DNA of 64,000 nt from Zasmidium citrigriseum. Lineage: Eukaryota; Ascomycota; Dothideomycetes; Mycosphaerellales; Mycosphaerellaceae. The DNA lies in NCBI GenBank assembly GCA_002786025.1, contig NHNW01000020.1:310001-374000 (forward strand), written 5' to 3'. Below the pieces are notes generated by a model. It saw only the letters and a list, made by a program, of their open reading frames with translations. It was not told the origin of the DNA and ran no database searches. Shown here one piece after another: positions 22,247 to 34,386 of the stretch. The translations under genes were made by a program, and so were the position numbers. Within the stretch, counting starts at the first letter, position 1. Each line of letters opens with the position of its first letter.

Positions 22247-22602
22247 GGCTTCTGGAGAGACGGAAGGAAATGATCGTTTTCTGCTCTACCTGAGCGCATA
22301 CGAAACCGAGCGTTACCCGAAGAGGAGCGCAATCCTTCCTCGGATAGGGCAGCAAGCTTGAGGCTGGATGGGAGGATGGAACGCTTATAGCAGGGGCTGA
22401 CTCTCCACAACAGGCGGGCGGTGGCCTGGAGGAGTTGCTTTGTCAGACTCATAACCAGGATGCGAAAGTCTCCTATTAGCTATGATACGGATACCAAGCT
22501 GTTGGACTTCCGTGTCCGCCTCATCACGAAACATAAAGTGCGAACTTTTCCTCCTTCGAAGACCCTCTCTGGCCTCTACTATACGACATTTTGACAACTA
22601 TC

Positions 22603-23465
22603 ATGGATCAGATCCCAGCCCCACTCAAAGGAAAAGTCGCCGTAGTAACAGGCGGCGGCCGAAGTCTAGGAGCCGGCATAGCCCTCAAACTCGCGCAGCA
22701 AGGCTGTTCACACATCGCCATCACCTACAGCAGAAACAAAACCAGCGCCGAAGAGACCCTTCAAAAAATCCACCAGCTCTCGCCCGACACCAAAACCCAC
22801 GCCTTCGCTGCCAACGTCCTCGACGAAGGTTTCGGACAGAATGTTGTCGATCAGACCTTATCGGCACTGGGAGTCGATCACATCGACATTGTGATTGCGA
22901 ATGCTACGAACACGGAGCGCGATAAATTGACGCCGGTGGCTCAATTGACGAGAAAGGAATGGGATGATACCATGACGGGTAATTGCTGGTCTTCGCTCGC
23001 TCTCGCTCGGGCTGCCATTACCAAGATGCCTCCGGGTGGGAGGATTATCATGATCTCTTCCGGGGGCTCGAAGTTCCCGAGTGGTGAACTGCTCATCTCA
23101 TATGCGGCGGCCAAATCGGCTCTTGAGACTGTCAGCAAGAATCTCGCGGCTAGTTGGGGGGTTCAGTATGGTGTTACTGTTAATAGTATCAGCGTTGGAG
23201 CTACGATTACGGACGGGTTTCTGAATACTGCGAGAGCGTTTGGGAAGGAGTTTGAAGAAATGACGAAGGGCATGTCACTCTTGAAGAGGCACGGAACGGT
23301 CGAGGAGGTTGCGGGGATTGTCGCTTTCGTTGCTGGGCCGGATGCATCGTGGGTTATTGGTGAGTTCAGTGCCTCGGGGATGGAAGATTTGGAGGAGATA
23401 CTGATCTTGTCACAGGCAATTGTATCCCGGCCAATGGAGGTAGTCTTGCTGCTCTTCAGGGGTAG
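22603..23465 (+). CDS. Short-chain dehydrogenase/reductase
   Basis: Exons 22603-23359 and 23416-23465 give 268 aa. Removing the 56-nt intron (GTGAGT...TCACAG) replaces an unrelated tail with the family ending VIGNCIPANGGSLAALQG. The NAD(P)-binding motif is TGGGRSLGAG (about 16-25), the structural Asn motif is ANATN, and the catalytic Ser is in MISSGGS, followed by YAAAK. The Gly-rich loop with Arg and Ser favours NADPH. It resembles the versicolorin-reductase / 3-ketoacyl-ACP-reductase branch of classical SDRs; the substrate cannot be assigned. A minisatellite begins about 200 bp downstream. Confidence 0.87.
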
Positions 23466-23660
23466 AGGATGTCTATCCAAAAGTCTACCCTCTCTCACCT
23501 TCTCAAGTTGGCACACGAGCTTGTCAAGAGTGAGCCCAGAGCTTCCTCGGCTGCCTGTCCTCCACGAGGTAAGACAAGACGATTTCTTTGCTGCTTGGCG
23601 TATCTGAGTACATTCTATCCTGATAGAATCTTTCTTATGCGTGCCATTGACTTCGGCAGA

Positions 23661-23864
23661 CTAAAGAGAGAATTGAGGGAAGGTGGCATCAGACTGAAGA
23701 GACAAGTGAAATGAAAGGGACCTTGAATTGAAGACGTAAGTGAAATGAAAGGGGCCTTGGATCGAAGACACAAGTGAAATGAAAGTGGCCTTAGACTGAA
23801 GAGAGAAGTCGACTAGAAAAGGTCTTGAAGTGAAGGCACAGGTGAAACGAGAAGAACCTCAAAC
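23661..23864. repeat. 34-bp minisatellite, six units
   Basis: Six consecutive 34-bp units start at 23661, 23695, 23729, 23763, 23797 and 23831. Units 2-4 share the core AAGTGAAATGAAAG; the outer units are more diverged. The array lies in the non-coding gap between the SDR and SET genes. Confidence 0.8.
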
Positions 23865-24040
23865 TAAACTGACCAGCGGTTTCCTATTGGAGAGCGGGAT
23901 ACGCTGTTACCCCTTGTCGAGAAAGTCAAGAATTGCTGGAGGTATCTTCTACTTTGACCGGCATACGGAGGAAAGACTCGATCCGATAAGCCGACATGAA
24001 TGCACCGAGCAAGAGCAAGTCCAACGTTCCCACTCAGCAT

Positions 24041-25373
24041 TTAACCTCTCGCAGCCTTTTTAGCCGCCTTCTTATCGGCTTTCTTCAATTCCTTCGCCTC
24101 CCGCTTCAAGTTCATCCGATCCTTCACGGCCTCCTGCTCAATCATCTGCTCCAAATGCTTGATCCAGAACCTCGCTCCAACAAGGCCCTCCTCGCGATGA
24201 GCATCCTCCTGGCCCATGCAGATGCGCTCGATTTCCAGCTCCTTCCTCGCGTATGCCATAGCTTTAGCCGCTTGGCCGAGCTTCAGGGCAGTCTTGGAGC
24301 AGCTGCGATACCTGCGGACAAAATGTCAGCATTCGCTATCTCGATATTTATCGAGAACGCCTGACAGCTCAGCAAGCCCTTCGAGAGCTTGAAGTTACAT
24401 GCCCGACCAGAGAGAGCGAGGATATGAGAGGGGAGACACTTACGCAAACGTCAACTCCACCCCAACCAGACCTTCCTCCTTCAACAACCTCACCCACTCC
24501 TCCTTCCACTCCATCACCTCCGCGACACTCCCCGGAACCGGAAAGTCCGTGTACAATCTCACCCAAACCCTCTGATCGTCATACGCTTCAATACCCTTCG
24601 CCAGTCGGACCATCTTCTCCCTCCTCACCTCCCTCACTGGATCCGTACACGCCTCACACGTACACCCAAAGCCCCAGTTCCGACGCAGGATCTCCTGTCG
24701 ATCTGCCCGGATCATCGTGGAGAGAGAGAGGTATGAGGTCGTGAGCTCCTCGCCGGCGGCGATATCTCGGATGGCGTGGAGTGTTTCCTTTTGGAGGGTC
24801 GGGTTGTAGGTGTTGTTAATGTTGCGGGCGCAGGAGTGGTTGAGGCGGGAGTAAAGGGGCAGGATGGCGTCGCCGTGGATGCCGGAGGGGCCGAGTTCGA
24901 CGTCTTTAACGACCGATGTGTCAGCGTGTGGAACGGTAGGGGGATTTGCGAGGCAACATACTGTTCGTGAGGTAGATCGCATGCATCTTGACACTGTCCT
25001 TCATCGCGGCGTCGAAACCTGGGCCGGTATACTTCCCACTTGCCTGCAACGTCTTCCGAATATGCGTCCTCAGCTCCGGTTTCACGAGTCTCTCATCAGA
25101 GGCCAGATCGGTGTACTGCGCATACTGCTCTGGGGAAAGGTTTTCGAGGTACTTGGGCAGGTCTTGGATTTGGAAGCCGGGAGGGACAGTCAGGAGGGGT
25201 TCCTCGGTGATTACCCGTTCGCCGCGCTTGATGTCTCGAGTGGCGAATAGGCCGTAGCCTTTGGTGGCGGTGATGCGGAGTTCGTAGGGTGGGTCTGGTG
25301 CAAGGGGAGCTGCTCCATCGACAGTCTTGATGTTGAGGTTGTTGGGCATCTTCAGAGGAGGTACTTTGATCAT
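24041..25373 (-). CDS. SET-domain protein (SMYD-like fungal type)
   Basis: Exons 25373-24962, 24903-24444 and 24311-24041 give 380 aa (1143 nt). The introns are 58 nt (AAG acceptor) and 132 nt. The SET start ITATKGYGLFATRDIKRGERV is followed by EEPLLTVP. The central motif LYSRLNHSCARNINNTYNP holds the NHSC signature, then GEELTTSYL. The post-SET Cys cluster is FGCTCEACTDP. A lysine-rich tail ends the protein. Such fungal proteins are presumed protein-lysine methyltransferases; the target is unknown. The frame is open upstream of 25373, and a second Met lies at 25349, so the start is uncertain by some tens of residues. Confidence 0.82.
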
Positions 25374-25831
25374 TGCAACGAAAGGACCGCACATGCAAGG
25401 CGAAGGCGGCAATGGTCGACAAGAGGCAGGCAGTCCAGGAAACGTCAGGCGAGGGATGTAACCAGCACGCTCCAGAGGATCTCTGCGCTTGCGAAAACAG
25501 CGACGTGAGCGAGAGAAACGGCGTTTGTATGCATGCAAACGAAAGAGCTCAGGGGCTGGGGTCTTGGCATTGCAAACGCTAACGGCTTCGCGCATGTGAA
25601 AGTCTCAGATATCGGAAGCAACATTGCGTCGTCGCAGAATTCCATTGTACATTGTCATGGTAGACATAGGTCCATAGTTCCCCAAGTTTGTCAATATCCA
25701 GTTCCACCAATCTCGCCATACAAGCTCTTGTTGGCCAAGCTTCCCCTCGCATTCTCCCTTTCACCCCCAGCATTCAGGCCACTCCGCTCACCATATCTTC
25801 TCAAGGAAACCCCATTATCCCTTCTTTCCGT

Positions 25832-26062
25832 TCAATGACATCCAACGGAAGCAATGCAGTGATTGTTAAATTCTTTCGCCAACCACTCCTCATACTCGAT
25901 CTCGGCCTTTTCGACATCGTCGAGGCGCACGCCATCCTCGATCAGAGGCATGTAGCTGACCACGATGGCAAATGCTACAACCATTCCCAGAAGAAACATC
26001 AGAGAGCCGAAGACGATGCAGAAGTCGATAGGGAGCGAACGAGGTGGACAGGATGGTTCCAT
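25832..26062 (-). CDS. Small single-pass membrane protein, hypothetical
   Basis: 76 aa from the ATG at 26062. After a short N-terminus with paired Cys/Pro comes one strong hydrophobic segment (DFCIVFGSLMFLLGMVVAFA...), then an acidic tail (DDVEKAEIEYEEWL). The frame is open further upstream to 26188 but reads low-quality sequence. I recognise no family. The clean topology argues for a real microprotein, though a chance frame cannot be excluded. Confidence 0.5.
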   Translation of the reverse strand: MEPSCPPRSLPIDFCIVFGSLMFLLGMVVAFAIVVSYMPLIEDGVRLDDVEKAEIEYEEWLAKEFNNHCIASVGCH

Positions 26063-26695
26063 GATGAGGATCTTGGTGGTGGTCTTGGTTGTGGAGTCGA
26101 TGATGTCTCTCAGGGTCGCGCAAGGAGCACTGCGATATTCGGGTAGCTGGTTGCAGATTCTTGAAGCAGATTGTGGGTTGGCTGTCAAGCTTGTAAATTG
26201 TTTGACGGCGGTTGCAGAATGGTTGACGTGAGAGCATGCAAGTAAGGAAGTGGACGCCGTTGAATTTATGGTCTCTGAGATTCGAGATCGGGGGCTTTAG
26301 GCTGCTCAATAAGGGCGACCCACTTACACCGTGGCTAAGTATGCTTATCTTAGCCGATGCGTATTGTTGGTGCTATAGAGCCATCTGCAACCGAGCCATA
26401 GGTAAGCAGATTCCAGCGTCGAGTTTCGAGCAAGATGAAGTACGAAAGGCTTGAGATGCTGCCTAAAGTTTGCTTTGGTACATCTTCTTGTTCAAAGATA
26501 GGACCTTCTAGCTCTCATTAGCGCCAAGACTAGCTCCATCAAGCGGAAACTTGCATGTGAAAGTCTCGGCTCACCTTCCCGCTGATCGCCCCCTCCTCCT
26601 CGACTTCAACACTGCCCAGGTGCAAACGCCGTCTCCGTCGCTTTGACTTCCGACAAACACCATTGAAGCCCCGACCAGCACCACCGTCGCCCATC

Positions 26696-27388
26696 ATGTC
26701 GGCGGAGAACAGCGACGACAAGCTCCCGCAATTGATGCAGTCGCTCCCACAGGAGCTCTTCGACCGCATCTACGACCTCACCTTCACAGCGCCTCCAGGC
26801 ATTCGCAAGATCGCTCGCGAAGCTTTCGCTCCCACCGACGACGAGGAGCCCGACTCGCAGTACTTCCGCTACCAAATCGTGCACAGCAACCGCCACGTCT
26901 TCCTCGCAGATTCTCCGGGCGAGTTCAAGTTGCAGCATCTGACGCCCTTCAAAATGACGACCATCCCTCTCAACATCCACCTTCTCCACATCGACCGCCA
27001 ATCCCGCAGCAAATTTGCCAAGACCTTCTTTGGGGGCCCGGACGCCTTCTTCGTGTTCGACTATATTGTCGATCTGAAGGATTTCGTCAAGACAATCCGG
27101 ACCGACCATGTCGAGATGCTTCGAGAGGGTCTGTGCGAGGAGCGGACACCGGCGGAGGAACTGGCGATTCCAGCAGCGAATGTTTACAAGCCGATCCCGG
27201 CTGGTCCTCCCAGTTGGTTGTATCCATACAACTTCGACGATTCCGACGATGACGAGGATGAGGATTACTCGGACTATTTGGACTACGAAGGTTACGAGGA
27301 TCTCGAGGATGACGAGGTGTGTAGATGATAAGCCACGGAGCTGTTGTGGACATGAGCTGACCTGTCGTCGCAGGACTTCTTCTTCTAA
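26696..27388 (+). CDS. C2: isolated F-box-like (LPQELFDRIYDL) protein
   Basis: Exons 26696-27316 and 27374-27388 give 211 aa. The 57-nt intron (GTGTGT...TCGCAG, with GAGCTGAC) ends the protein with DDE|DFFF; unspliced, it would end VCR. The motif MQSLPQELFDRIYDLTF is intact and has no intron, unlike A4-A7. The centre (LLHIDRQSRSKFAKTFFGG) matches the family NR..R..FA..YF core. A very acidic DDSDDDEDEDYSDYLDY tail follows. A CATGTG lies at 26554-26559. It bridges the motif types of arrays A and B. Confidence 0.72.
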
Positions 27389-27626
27389 GCTATCTCGAGT
27401 CAGCCTTCAGGTGTTCGGCAATGCAGGTCGGGCTATGGTGGCGCAATCGGATGTATAGAGTGGGAGATAAGGTGCGGGCGGTCGGATTCGGGGACGCGGC
27501 ATAAGATCTGGCAAATCGAGAGGCAAGCAGCAAGCACGAATCAAGAAATGTTTCATTGAGATCATACGCACATGACGCTTTCCCCCCAAACTCCCTCTCC
27601 CAATGCCATCATGATACCACGACCCC

Positions 27627-28652
27627 TTAGAGACTCGTCTCACCCATAGCAGCAGCCAACCGCTCCTCTTCTTTCTTCTGCCGTGCCTCTTCGGTCTCTC
27701 TCCGCAGGGCCTCGAGGTTGAAGCCGCCGTCATCGTCATCATCGTCTTCAGAGTCGCTGCCCTGCCAGTCACCCTTCTCGAACAGAGCACGACCTGTCGC
27801 CTCCTTCATCTTCTGCGCCTCCTGCTCGGCAGCCTTCTTATCCATCCTCTCCTTCTTCCATTTGGCAAAAGACTCCGGCGTCACAGGCGTAAGCGTCCCG
27901 CTAAGCTTATGCCTCTCGCTCTCCAAGAAGTCCTCCAACGTCAGGGTATTCAGCGGACTCTTATCCATCAAAGCCTTCTCCGCTGCGCGCTGCTCCTTCG
28001 TCTTGAGCACGAAACCCGGCGGTAGCGAGTGCTTATACATGCACTTATCGCCACCATTCGGACACGTCCAGAACCAGCCATACTTCTGATTCTCCACCGC
28101 CTCGATGAAGAACTTGCACACTTTGTCTGTCGTCGTCTTGGGATTGCCGTGCTTGCTCAGAACCACACTCCGGAGCTTCTCCTCGTCCCAATCCGCCATG
28201 TCATCTTTCTTCTTGGCATCTTCCTCGCCCCCGCCCTCTTCGTCGCCTTCTCGGGTATCCGTGTACAAAGACTTCTTCTCCTGCTTCCGCCCCACGTCCA
28301 GATCGTGCGAGAACTTGCATTTTCTGCCCTTGTCGCAATGACCCTTCTTGTAGAACTGACACAAGATCGTCTTGGGATCGACTCCAAACGGTATTTTCTG
28401 CGTCTGCACAGGTTTGAATAGCTCCGCTGCTTCTTTCTTCGCTTGCTCCGCCGCTGCTTTCTCCTTCTCTCGCTGGGCTTTCTCGGCAGCCTTCTTCTTG
28501 TCGGCGGGCGAAATGCCTCCATCAACGGAGGCCTGGATCTGTTTGATCTGTTTCTTCGCAGCACCGCCTTTCTTATTCTTCATTCCAAAAGTCTTGTCAT
28601 CGACGGTGGGCTTCTTCTTGGCAGGCTCCTGCTGCTTGCCTTTGGGCGCCAT
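27627..28652 (-). CDS. tma46: CCCH zinc-finger translation factor TMA46 (ZC3H15/DFRP1-like)
   Basis: Intronless, 341 aa, starting at the ATG in CCACCATGG context (MAPKGKQQEPAKKKPTVDDKT). The lysine-rich N-terminus FGMKNKKGGAAKKQIKQIQ is characteristic. Two CCCH fingers follow: CQFYKKGHCDKGRKCKFSH and a second ending CPNGGDKCMYKH. LPPGFVLK and the acidic C-terminal DFRP region end the protein. Orthologues bind the DRG-type GTPase Rbg1 and associate with translating ribosomes in the cytosol. Confidence 0.92.
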   Translation of the reverse strand: MAPKGKQQEPAKKKPTVDDKTFGMKNKKGGAAKKQIKQIQASVDGGISPADKKKAAEKAQREKEKAAAEQAKKEAAELFKPVQTQKIPFGVDPKTILCQFYKKGHCDKGRKCKFSHDLDVGRKQEKKSLYTDTREGDEEGGGEEDAKKKDDMADWDEEKLRSVVLSKHGNPKTTTDKVCKFFIEAVENQKYGWFWTCPNGGDKCMYKHSLPPGFVLKTKEQRAAEKALMDKSPLNTLTLEDFLESERHKLSGTLTPVTPESFAKWKKERMDKKAAEQEAQKMKEATGRALFEKGDWQGSDSEDDDDDDGGFNLEALRRETEEARQKKEEERLAAAMGETSL

Positions 28653-29112
28653 GGTGGGCAATAGGTTCGTTTAAATCGGGTCGCGGCGTGCGATAGGAAA
28701 GGAAATCTCAGGTGTCAGGCGAGGGAAAGCTCTCCATGTGTGACTCGAGGTCGCGACGGGTCGAGAGGTCGAGAGCACGTGAAGAGGGTGGTGTCGGCGT
28801 GGCGCTGAACAGGTGAAGTTCGATCGAAAATACCAATGACGAACGTCTAGCGCTTCGAGTTGCGGGGAGCGGGCCGCGGCTGCAGGGATGCCTGGCGCAG
28901 AGCAGCTCCTTGAGGCCAGCTCTCATCGACGGCTATCCATCTGTACAACCAAATACCACAAAACCAACTCATCCAACCAGCCAGCTAGCCGTCAATTCGA
29001 CTAGTAGGTACGTCACCGTGTCAATCCACCAAGACAATTTATCTTCGTCTAACCCAACTCCCCAGAACTCAACAACCCGCATCTCAACCACAGAACGACC
29101 AACGCATCCAAA

Positions 29113-29307
29113 ATGATCTCCGACGCCTCCCTCTACTCCCTCGCCGTCTTCCTCGGCGCGGCAGCAATGCTCATGATCGTCCTCTACCACTTCCTCGAAA
29201 TCAACTCCGACGAGCACGCGAAGAACACGCCCACCAAACCCGGCCCTTTGAAGGATAACACGCCCGCGGGTCAGATCAGTGGACGGGGGCAGAGTATGGC
29301 GCAATGA
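29113..29307 (+). CDS. ost4: Oligosaccharyltransferase subunit OST4
   Basis: 64 aa. The N-terminus MISDASLYSLAVFLGAAAML continues into MIVLYHFLEIN, the membrane helix and lumen/cytosol boundary typical of OST4. Yeast OST4 is 36 aa; filamentous-fungal versions carry a polar tail, here ending GRGQSMAQ. It stabilises the Stt3-Ost3 subcomplex for N-glycosylation in the ER membrane. The start is fixed by the conserved MISD. Confidence 0.92.
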   Translation: MISDASLYSLAVFLGAAAMLMIVLYHFLEINSDEHAKNTPTKPGPLKDNTPAGQISGRGQSMAQ

Positions 29308-29689
29308 GGGATGTGACAAGCCGTGGATGGACTTCGTCCGATGGACACATCTCATGAATGGGAGCATAGTGGAGATAAGACGGAAAAGTGAGGGAGTGGA
29401 AAACCGTCTGGTGAGACAAGTCCGCAGAGAGGCATCGGCCTAGCAACATGGATCTTTCGAGCGAGGCGTTACGGAGGGATACAGTTCTCCAAAAAGCTGT
29501 GGTTGATATAGATGCGAACAGCAAAAGCATTAAGAGACTGGCACGGAGACGCCAGGCAGCAATGGCTAGAGTTTGAAGTCGTGAGACGAGGAAAGATATC
29601 CAAGCCAACAGCTTCAGATTGGGTATATCTGCACGCTTGTGATGAGGCTCAAAAAGCCAATACTTCATACACATTCCGTTAGTGATCCT

Positions 29690-32600
29690 TCAATCACTGT
29701 CGTAAATCACATCCTCAAAGTCCTCATCATCCAAGAATCCCTTCCGCCGCTGCTCAGTAGCCAAAGTACAGCCCTGCCGACCCATCGTGAGCCCCTCCCG
29801 AACTTTCTTGTCGGTTAGCTTTTTGATCTCGATCTCTGCTTGTTTCTGCTCCTTTGCTGTGAATCCGTTGCTTGCAGTCGCTGGTGCCTTGCCTTTCGCT
29901 GCAGCAGTGCTGACGTTCGATGTGAGTGTTGGGAAAGAGGAGTCGCCAGTCCGCTCAAATGATGGGACGATGAGAGGCGTGACCGAGCGACCCTTGGCGT
30001 CGGAAAGGTAAGCTTCTGAGTCGGTGTGTTGTTCTGTTCAGAAAAGTACTGCATTAGTAACGGCCTTGAGGATTAATCGTCATATGTATCGTCGTTATTA
30101 TACAAGACACAGGGATTCAAAAGATCAATGTGAAGGACATCAATCCTCAACAGTAACAGGCTCTGGCTCACCTGATACACTGCCGCCTCGAGGTCCGTCA
30201 CCCAACTTCCACGCGACTTCATCCAGGTGCTCCTTGTTGACGTGCTTCATCCAATAGTCAATCGTGTCGAAGCTACTGACGCCATCGTCTCCTGCGTGTG
30301 CTTTACCGTTCTCGTCTATGTGCTTGCCTTGGTAGCGACACGGCTGCCACTGGCACTCGAAGCGATCATCCTGGTTCTGGCTCCCATGAAGCTTCACAAC
30401 ATGCTTCTTCAGTCGCTCGAGATTGTCCAGTTGGGCACCGCAGTCGCTCCACTTGCACTTGTAGATTTGATATTGTGGCTGCACTGTCTTGTCCATGCTG
30501 GGGCTTGGGCCAGTTGATTGTCGCAAACGGCTGCCAGATGGTTTGTACGAGGCGCCACCGGATTTGGCAGGATCAAGACCATGCGCCTCACGCGAGTGAA
30601 TGCTCTTGCGCCAGCCGACCGGACGGCCTTTCTTTTTGATGGGATTGCCCTTCTCGTCATACTGTTGGAACGCGGCGTAACCGACCGCTTTACCAGCTGA
30701 CATGGCTGGTGACGCGTTAGATGCGCGTGGCTTTTTGGTCTTTTGGTTAGGGTTCAAGTCACTTCCAAGAATGTCGTTGTTGTTGGTGTCGATGTCGGAT
30801 AAGTTGTGGTGAAGGGCAGGAGAGGCGCGCTGGCTGTTGGTGGTCGCGGTTTTTGGCGGGCGCCCAATCCTTTTAGGTTTAGTCGCTGCCGTTTTCCGAA
30901 TCTGCGACTGGACGGAAACATAATTGCCCTCATCCTGGTCACCTCCGGCACTCTTCCTGTACTTCTGGCTCTGCTCGCGGACCTTCAGCCGATTCTTGAT
31001 TTGCTTCCGTACCATTGGGTCTTCGATGTTGGAGAGGTCCTCCTCGCTAACATCTTGGCCGTTCCGAATCTTGCGGAGAGCATCTTGAGCACGAGATGGC
31101 AAGCCTTCGCCCTCATCATCTGCTTCTGCATCCTCGCCATCGCCTTCACCGGCAACAGCTTTCTCTCGACGCTCCGCGGCAGATTTGACTTTGGCTTTGG
31201 CGTCTTCAGCGGGTTCGCCAGGATCAATAATATCCCATCGAATCGTCGACAGATCGCTCTTGTTGCCAGCGCCGTCAATCGCACCGCCGTGATCTGCCAA
31301 CAACTTCTGCATGCTGCTGAGATGGGCGTTGAGAGGGCGCATGTCCGGGTGACGTCCCGTGGCGAGCAGCACATCACGAGCAATGGTGCGGCTGTCGTAC
31401 TTGGACTTCCTGGCAACTCTGTCCCTCATGATCGGCTCGACCAGCATCTTGCCTCTCATCCGCTCTTGTTGCTTCTGCTCTTCAGTCGGACCACTTGGCC
31501 GGGTCTGAGATGGCAGCACTTGCGGAGGCATCGGCACGGGCGGCCTCTGTTGGAACTGTTGCTGATTGTGGCCATATGGAGTCTGATAGGGAGGTTGATT
31601 GTGCTGAATCGGACCAGTGCGGTTCAAGAACTGCTGGAATGTCATGGGTTTACTAAACCCATTAGTTGGCGGCAGATGCTTCACCGCACCATTCGACGGC
31701 CCAGCAATGGGCTGCTGCAGCTTGCGAGGTGGGCCTTCGTCATCAGAATCATTGTCCTTTGTCAAGTCGACCAGGTCGTTGAACGTGCGCTTTCGAGCAG
31801 CTTCTTCCTTGTCAGCTGGAGGTTTCGGAGGCTCTTCAGGTTTCTCCTCATCCTTGACCTCGATCGCTACAGGATCGGGTCCAGCATCGTCGACGATTGG
31901 TTGATCCATGAAGTAAGGACTTTGCATGTCTGAAGGCCCCTGCGCATTTGCGATGGCAGATGCTAATGATGAGGGTCCGCCCATTGTGGATGCGGTGCTC
32001 ATGCTGTTGACTTCACGCGCGGCGTTGGCAAGTGAGAATACTGGCGTCTGATAGTGGACTGGGCCGCTTCCTTGTGATGGCTTCGCCGTGCTGTAATTGA
32101 GGGGCTGATCTTTCTTCGGACGGCCAGGCTTTCTCTTCGGGGTGTCGCCAGTCATCGGACTGCTCGTCCCTTGAAGTGGTAGTCCGTTGGCCGCAGGGGC
32201 GCCTGGCTTCTGCTGACGAACGTCAGGCACAGCTTTCAGCAGCTCTTTTGCGAGGTCAGATCGCTCGAACTTGATGCCCGTCGTTTCGAGAGATTCGCAC
32301 AACTGGACGTATGACGGGTTCGAATCCAGGATTTTGAGAACAGCTTCTTTGCTGATGCTCCGCGCCATATTTCGGTTCTGAGGTAGATTGTTCAACCATG
32401 TGGCGGCCGCTTCAGCAAGACTCCCCTTCTTATGAGGTGGCCACAACGCTGCGCCGGCCTGCTGCTGCGAGGGCGTAGCAGTTTTGGGAGTCTGAGATTG
32501 TGGCGCCGCCGGAGCAGGTGCATTGACTGGCTTGAAAGGCCGGATTCCTGCATTCTGCTGCCCTGACTGAGCTGGAGCAGCCTGAGCAGCTGGTTGCTTC

Positions 32601-33961
32601 TTGCTGGCCGCTGGCTGGGTTGGTTTTGCAGTCGGCTGAGATGGACTTCCTGTCTGTGCCGCATGAGACTGGCGCTCTTCCTCCCACAGCTTCGCGAGCA
32701 TGGATGGATTGCGCGCATTGAACTCGCGCATCTTCTTGAACATGGCCCGCATCTCCGCTTCCTCATCATTAGCTGGCGGCGCGGACATGTCGCCAACGCC
32801 TGGCATGCCTGCCAACGCAGCGTCCGCAGCCGATCCAGACGCCATTTGAGTCAGCGCGGTGGCTGCAGTCTGAGATTGTCGCTTTTCCTCCCTCGCCTTG
32901 CGCCTTTGCGCGTTCTTGCGATCTGCCGCCGCTTTCTTTTTCGCCGCTTCTTCTTCGGCCTTTTTCGCCTTCTCCTCGGCTTCGCGCTTCTCTCTCTCAA
33001 GACGCTCTTGCTCTTCCTTTCGTGCCGCTTCCTCTGCAATGCGTCTCTCCTCTTCGGCCTTGCGAGCGTCTTCTTCTGCTTTGCGCGCTGCCCTCTCTGC
33101 CTCTCGCTTCTTACGCTTTTCGGCTTCGACTTGGGCTTTGCGCTGCTGCTCAGCGCGGAAATCGTAGACCTGAGTAGGATCGACTGTGGTAGGTGACGGC
33201 TCTACTGATGCGCTCGTTTGTCGTTGATAGTTATCCTGCTGTTGCACGTTCTGAACGCTCATCTGAGGTGAAGGCTGAGGATTTGAAGATCGCGATGGCT
33301 GTTTGTTATGTCCGTGATGCTGCTGTTGCGCCTGCACTGCATGCAATGGGCTCGCATACCGCTGCGGTGGTTGAGTCTGGTTCTGTGCCTGATGGTAAGC
33401 ATTCTTGTAGGAGCGGGAGCTCGCACTGGAAGGCGCATTCCGATATTGAGTACTTGCATTTGAGGACGGGTTTTGGTAAGACTGGCTGTTGCCGTATGTC
33501 GATGACGAGGACTGCGGCTGTTCTGGGAGGCTCAGTCTACCAAATGTCGAAGCACCCGTGCCGGTCGAGTAAAGCGGCGAGTTGTTTGACTGATTCCGAT
33601 CGTTCATCGCAGCAAATCCAGCTGAGGCATAGTATGTGTTGGTGTCATAGGTAGACGCTACGTTGCCGGATGAGCGGTTGCTGGTGGTGTTTTGAGGGTA
33701 GTTCGAACCGGTCAGTGAGTTCAACGTTGACGCATTTCGATTGGTCGCAGTAGCTGCTACCGTCGGCTGTTGCGCAGTCGTCGCGAACTGCTGATTTGAA
33801 TAGGCGTTGCCGTAGTTCTGACTGTAGTTCGCCTGGTAGTTTGTGTTGGACTGGCTTGGGTATTGATTCGTGCCGCTGGTCTGGTATGTGTAGCCCTGTT
33901 GCTGGTTGTTGCTCTGGCTGCCCACGGGGTCATAGTAGTTGTTGTAGTTGTAAGGCGCCAT
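29690..33961 (-). CDS. Large Gln-rich C2H2 / AT-hook nuclear protein
   Basis: Exons 33961-30172 and 30033-29690 give 1377 aa (4134 nt, frame closes). Order: an Asn/Gln/Ser-rich prion-like N-terminus (about 1-270), a long Lys/Glu/Ala coiled coil (about 275-370), and Pro/Gln/Ala linkers. AT-hook-like motifs are KRKPGRPKK, KRIGRPPK and KKKGRPVGW. A C2H2-type pair is built on CKWSDCGAQLDNLERLKKH and CQWQPCRYQ. The 138-nt intron (G|GTGAGC...GAACAG) adds a 114-residue tail of charged, conserved-looking sequence ending DDEDFEDVIYDSD; without it the protein stops nine codons after the splice site. It is probably nuclear and DNA-associated. It is divergent from RPL26. Confidence 0.8.
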
Positions 33962-34386
33962 TGCGCTCGTTCTTGCGTTCCCTTCGACGACGGCAGCTAC
34001 TCACTACTGAGCTCCTCGTCGACGTGGTGGCTGTTCGGGAGTCAGGCGCATCGTTGGCGTTGGGTGCTCGATCGCTCGCGATGGGATGGAGGTAATCGTT
34101 CGATCGGTATCGCTTAGCTGTAGTCAAGCCACTTCAAGAGTCGTTCTTTCCTCAGCACTCGACATTCACGTACAGACGCGCCTTCCCCGGCAGCAGCGAT
34201 GGGAGACGTCGGGCGGGCAAGCGCGAGCGGGCGCGGGACCAGCCGTGCGGCAGGTGCCAAGCCCTAGAGAGGCCGCTAGCGTCTGTCCACAGCAAGCGAA
34301 ATTCAGAACGACCTTCTCGACGCCGCCGACGAGCGCAACTAACCACCAGCACCACCCACTCGCCGCCTTCGTCCGGGACCAGCACA
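33962..34386. promoter_or_regulatory. Divergent promoter, zinc-finger gene / RPL26
   Basis: 425 bp separate the two start codons. No gene lies between, and I assign no specific site. Confidence 0.4.

Noticed and set aside
22591..23607. Unspliced reading of the SDR gene
   Set aside because: It begins at a TTG and replaces the family C-terminus with unrelated sequence. The ATG at 22603 and the 23360-23415 intron give the expected protein.
33193..33654. Long plus-strand frames opposite the C2H2 protein, including 30806-31933
   Set aside because: These are antisense shadows of the Gln-rich and coiled-coil coding sequence of the minus-strand gene.
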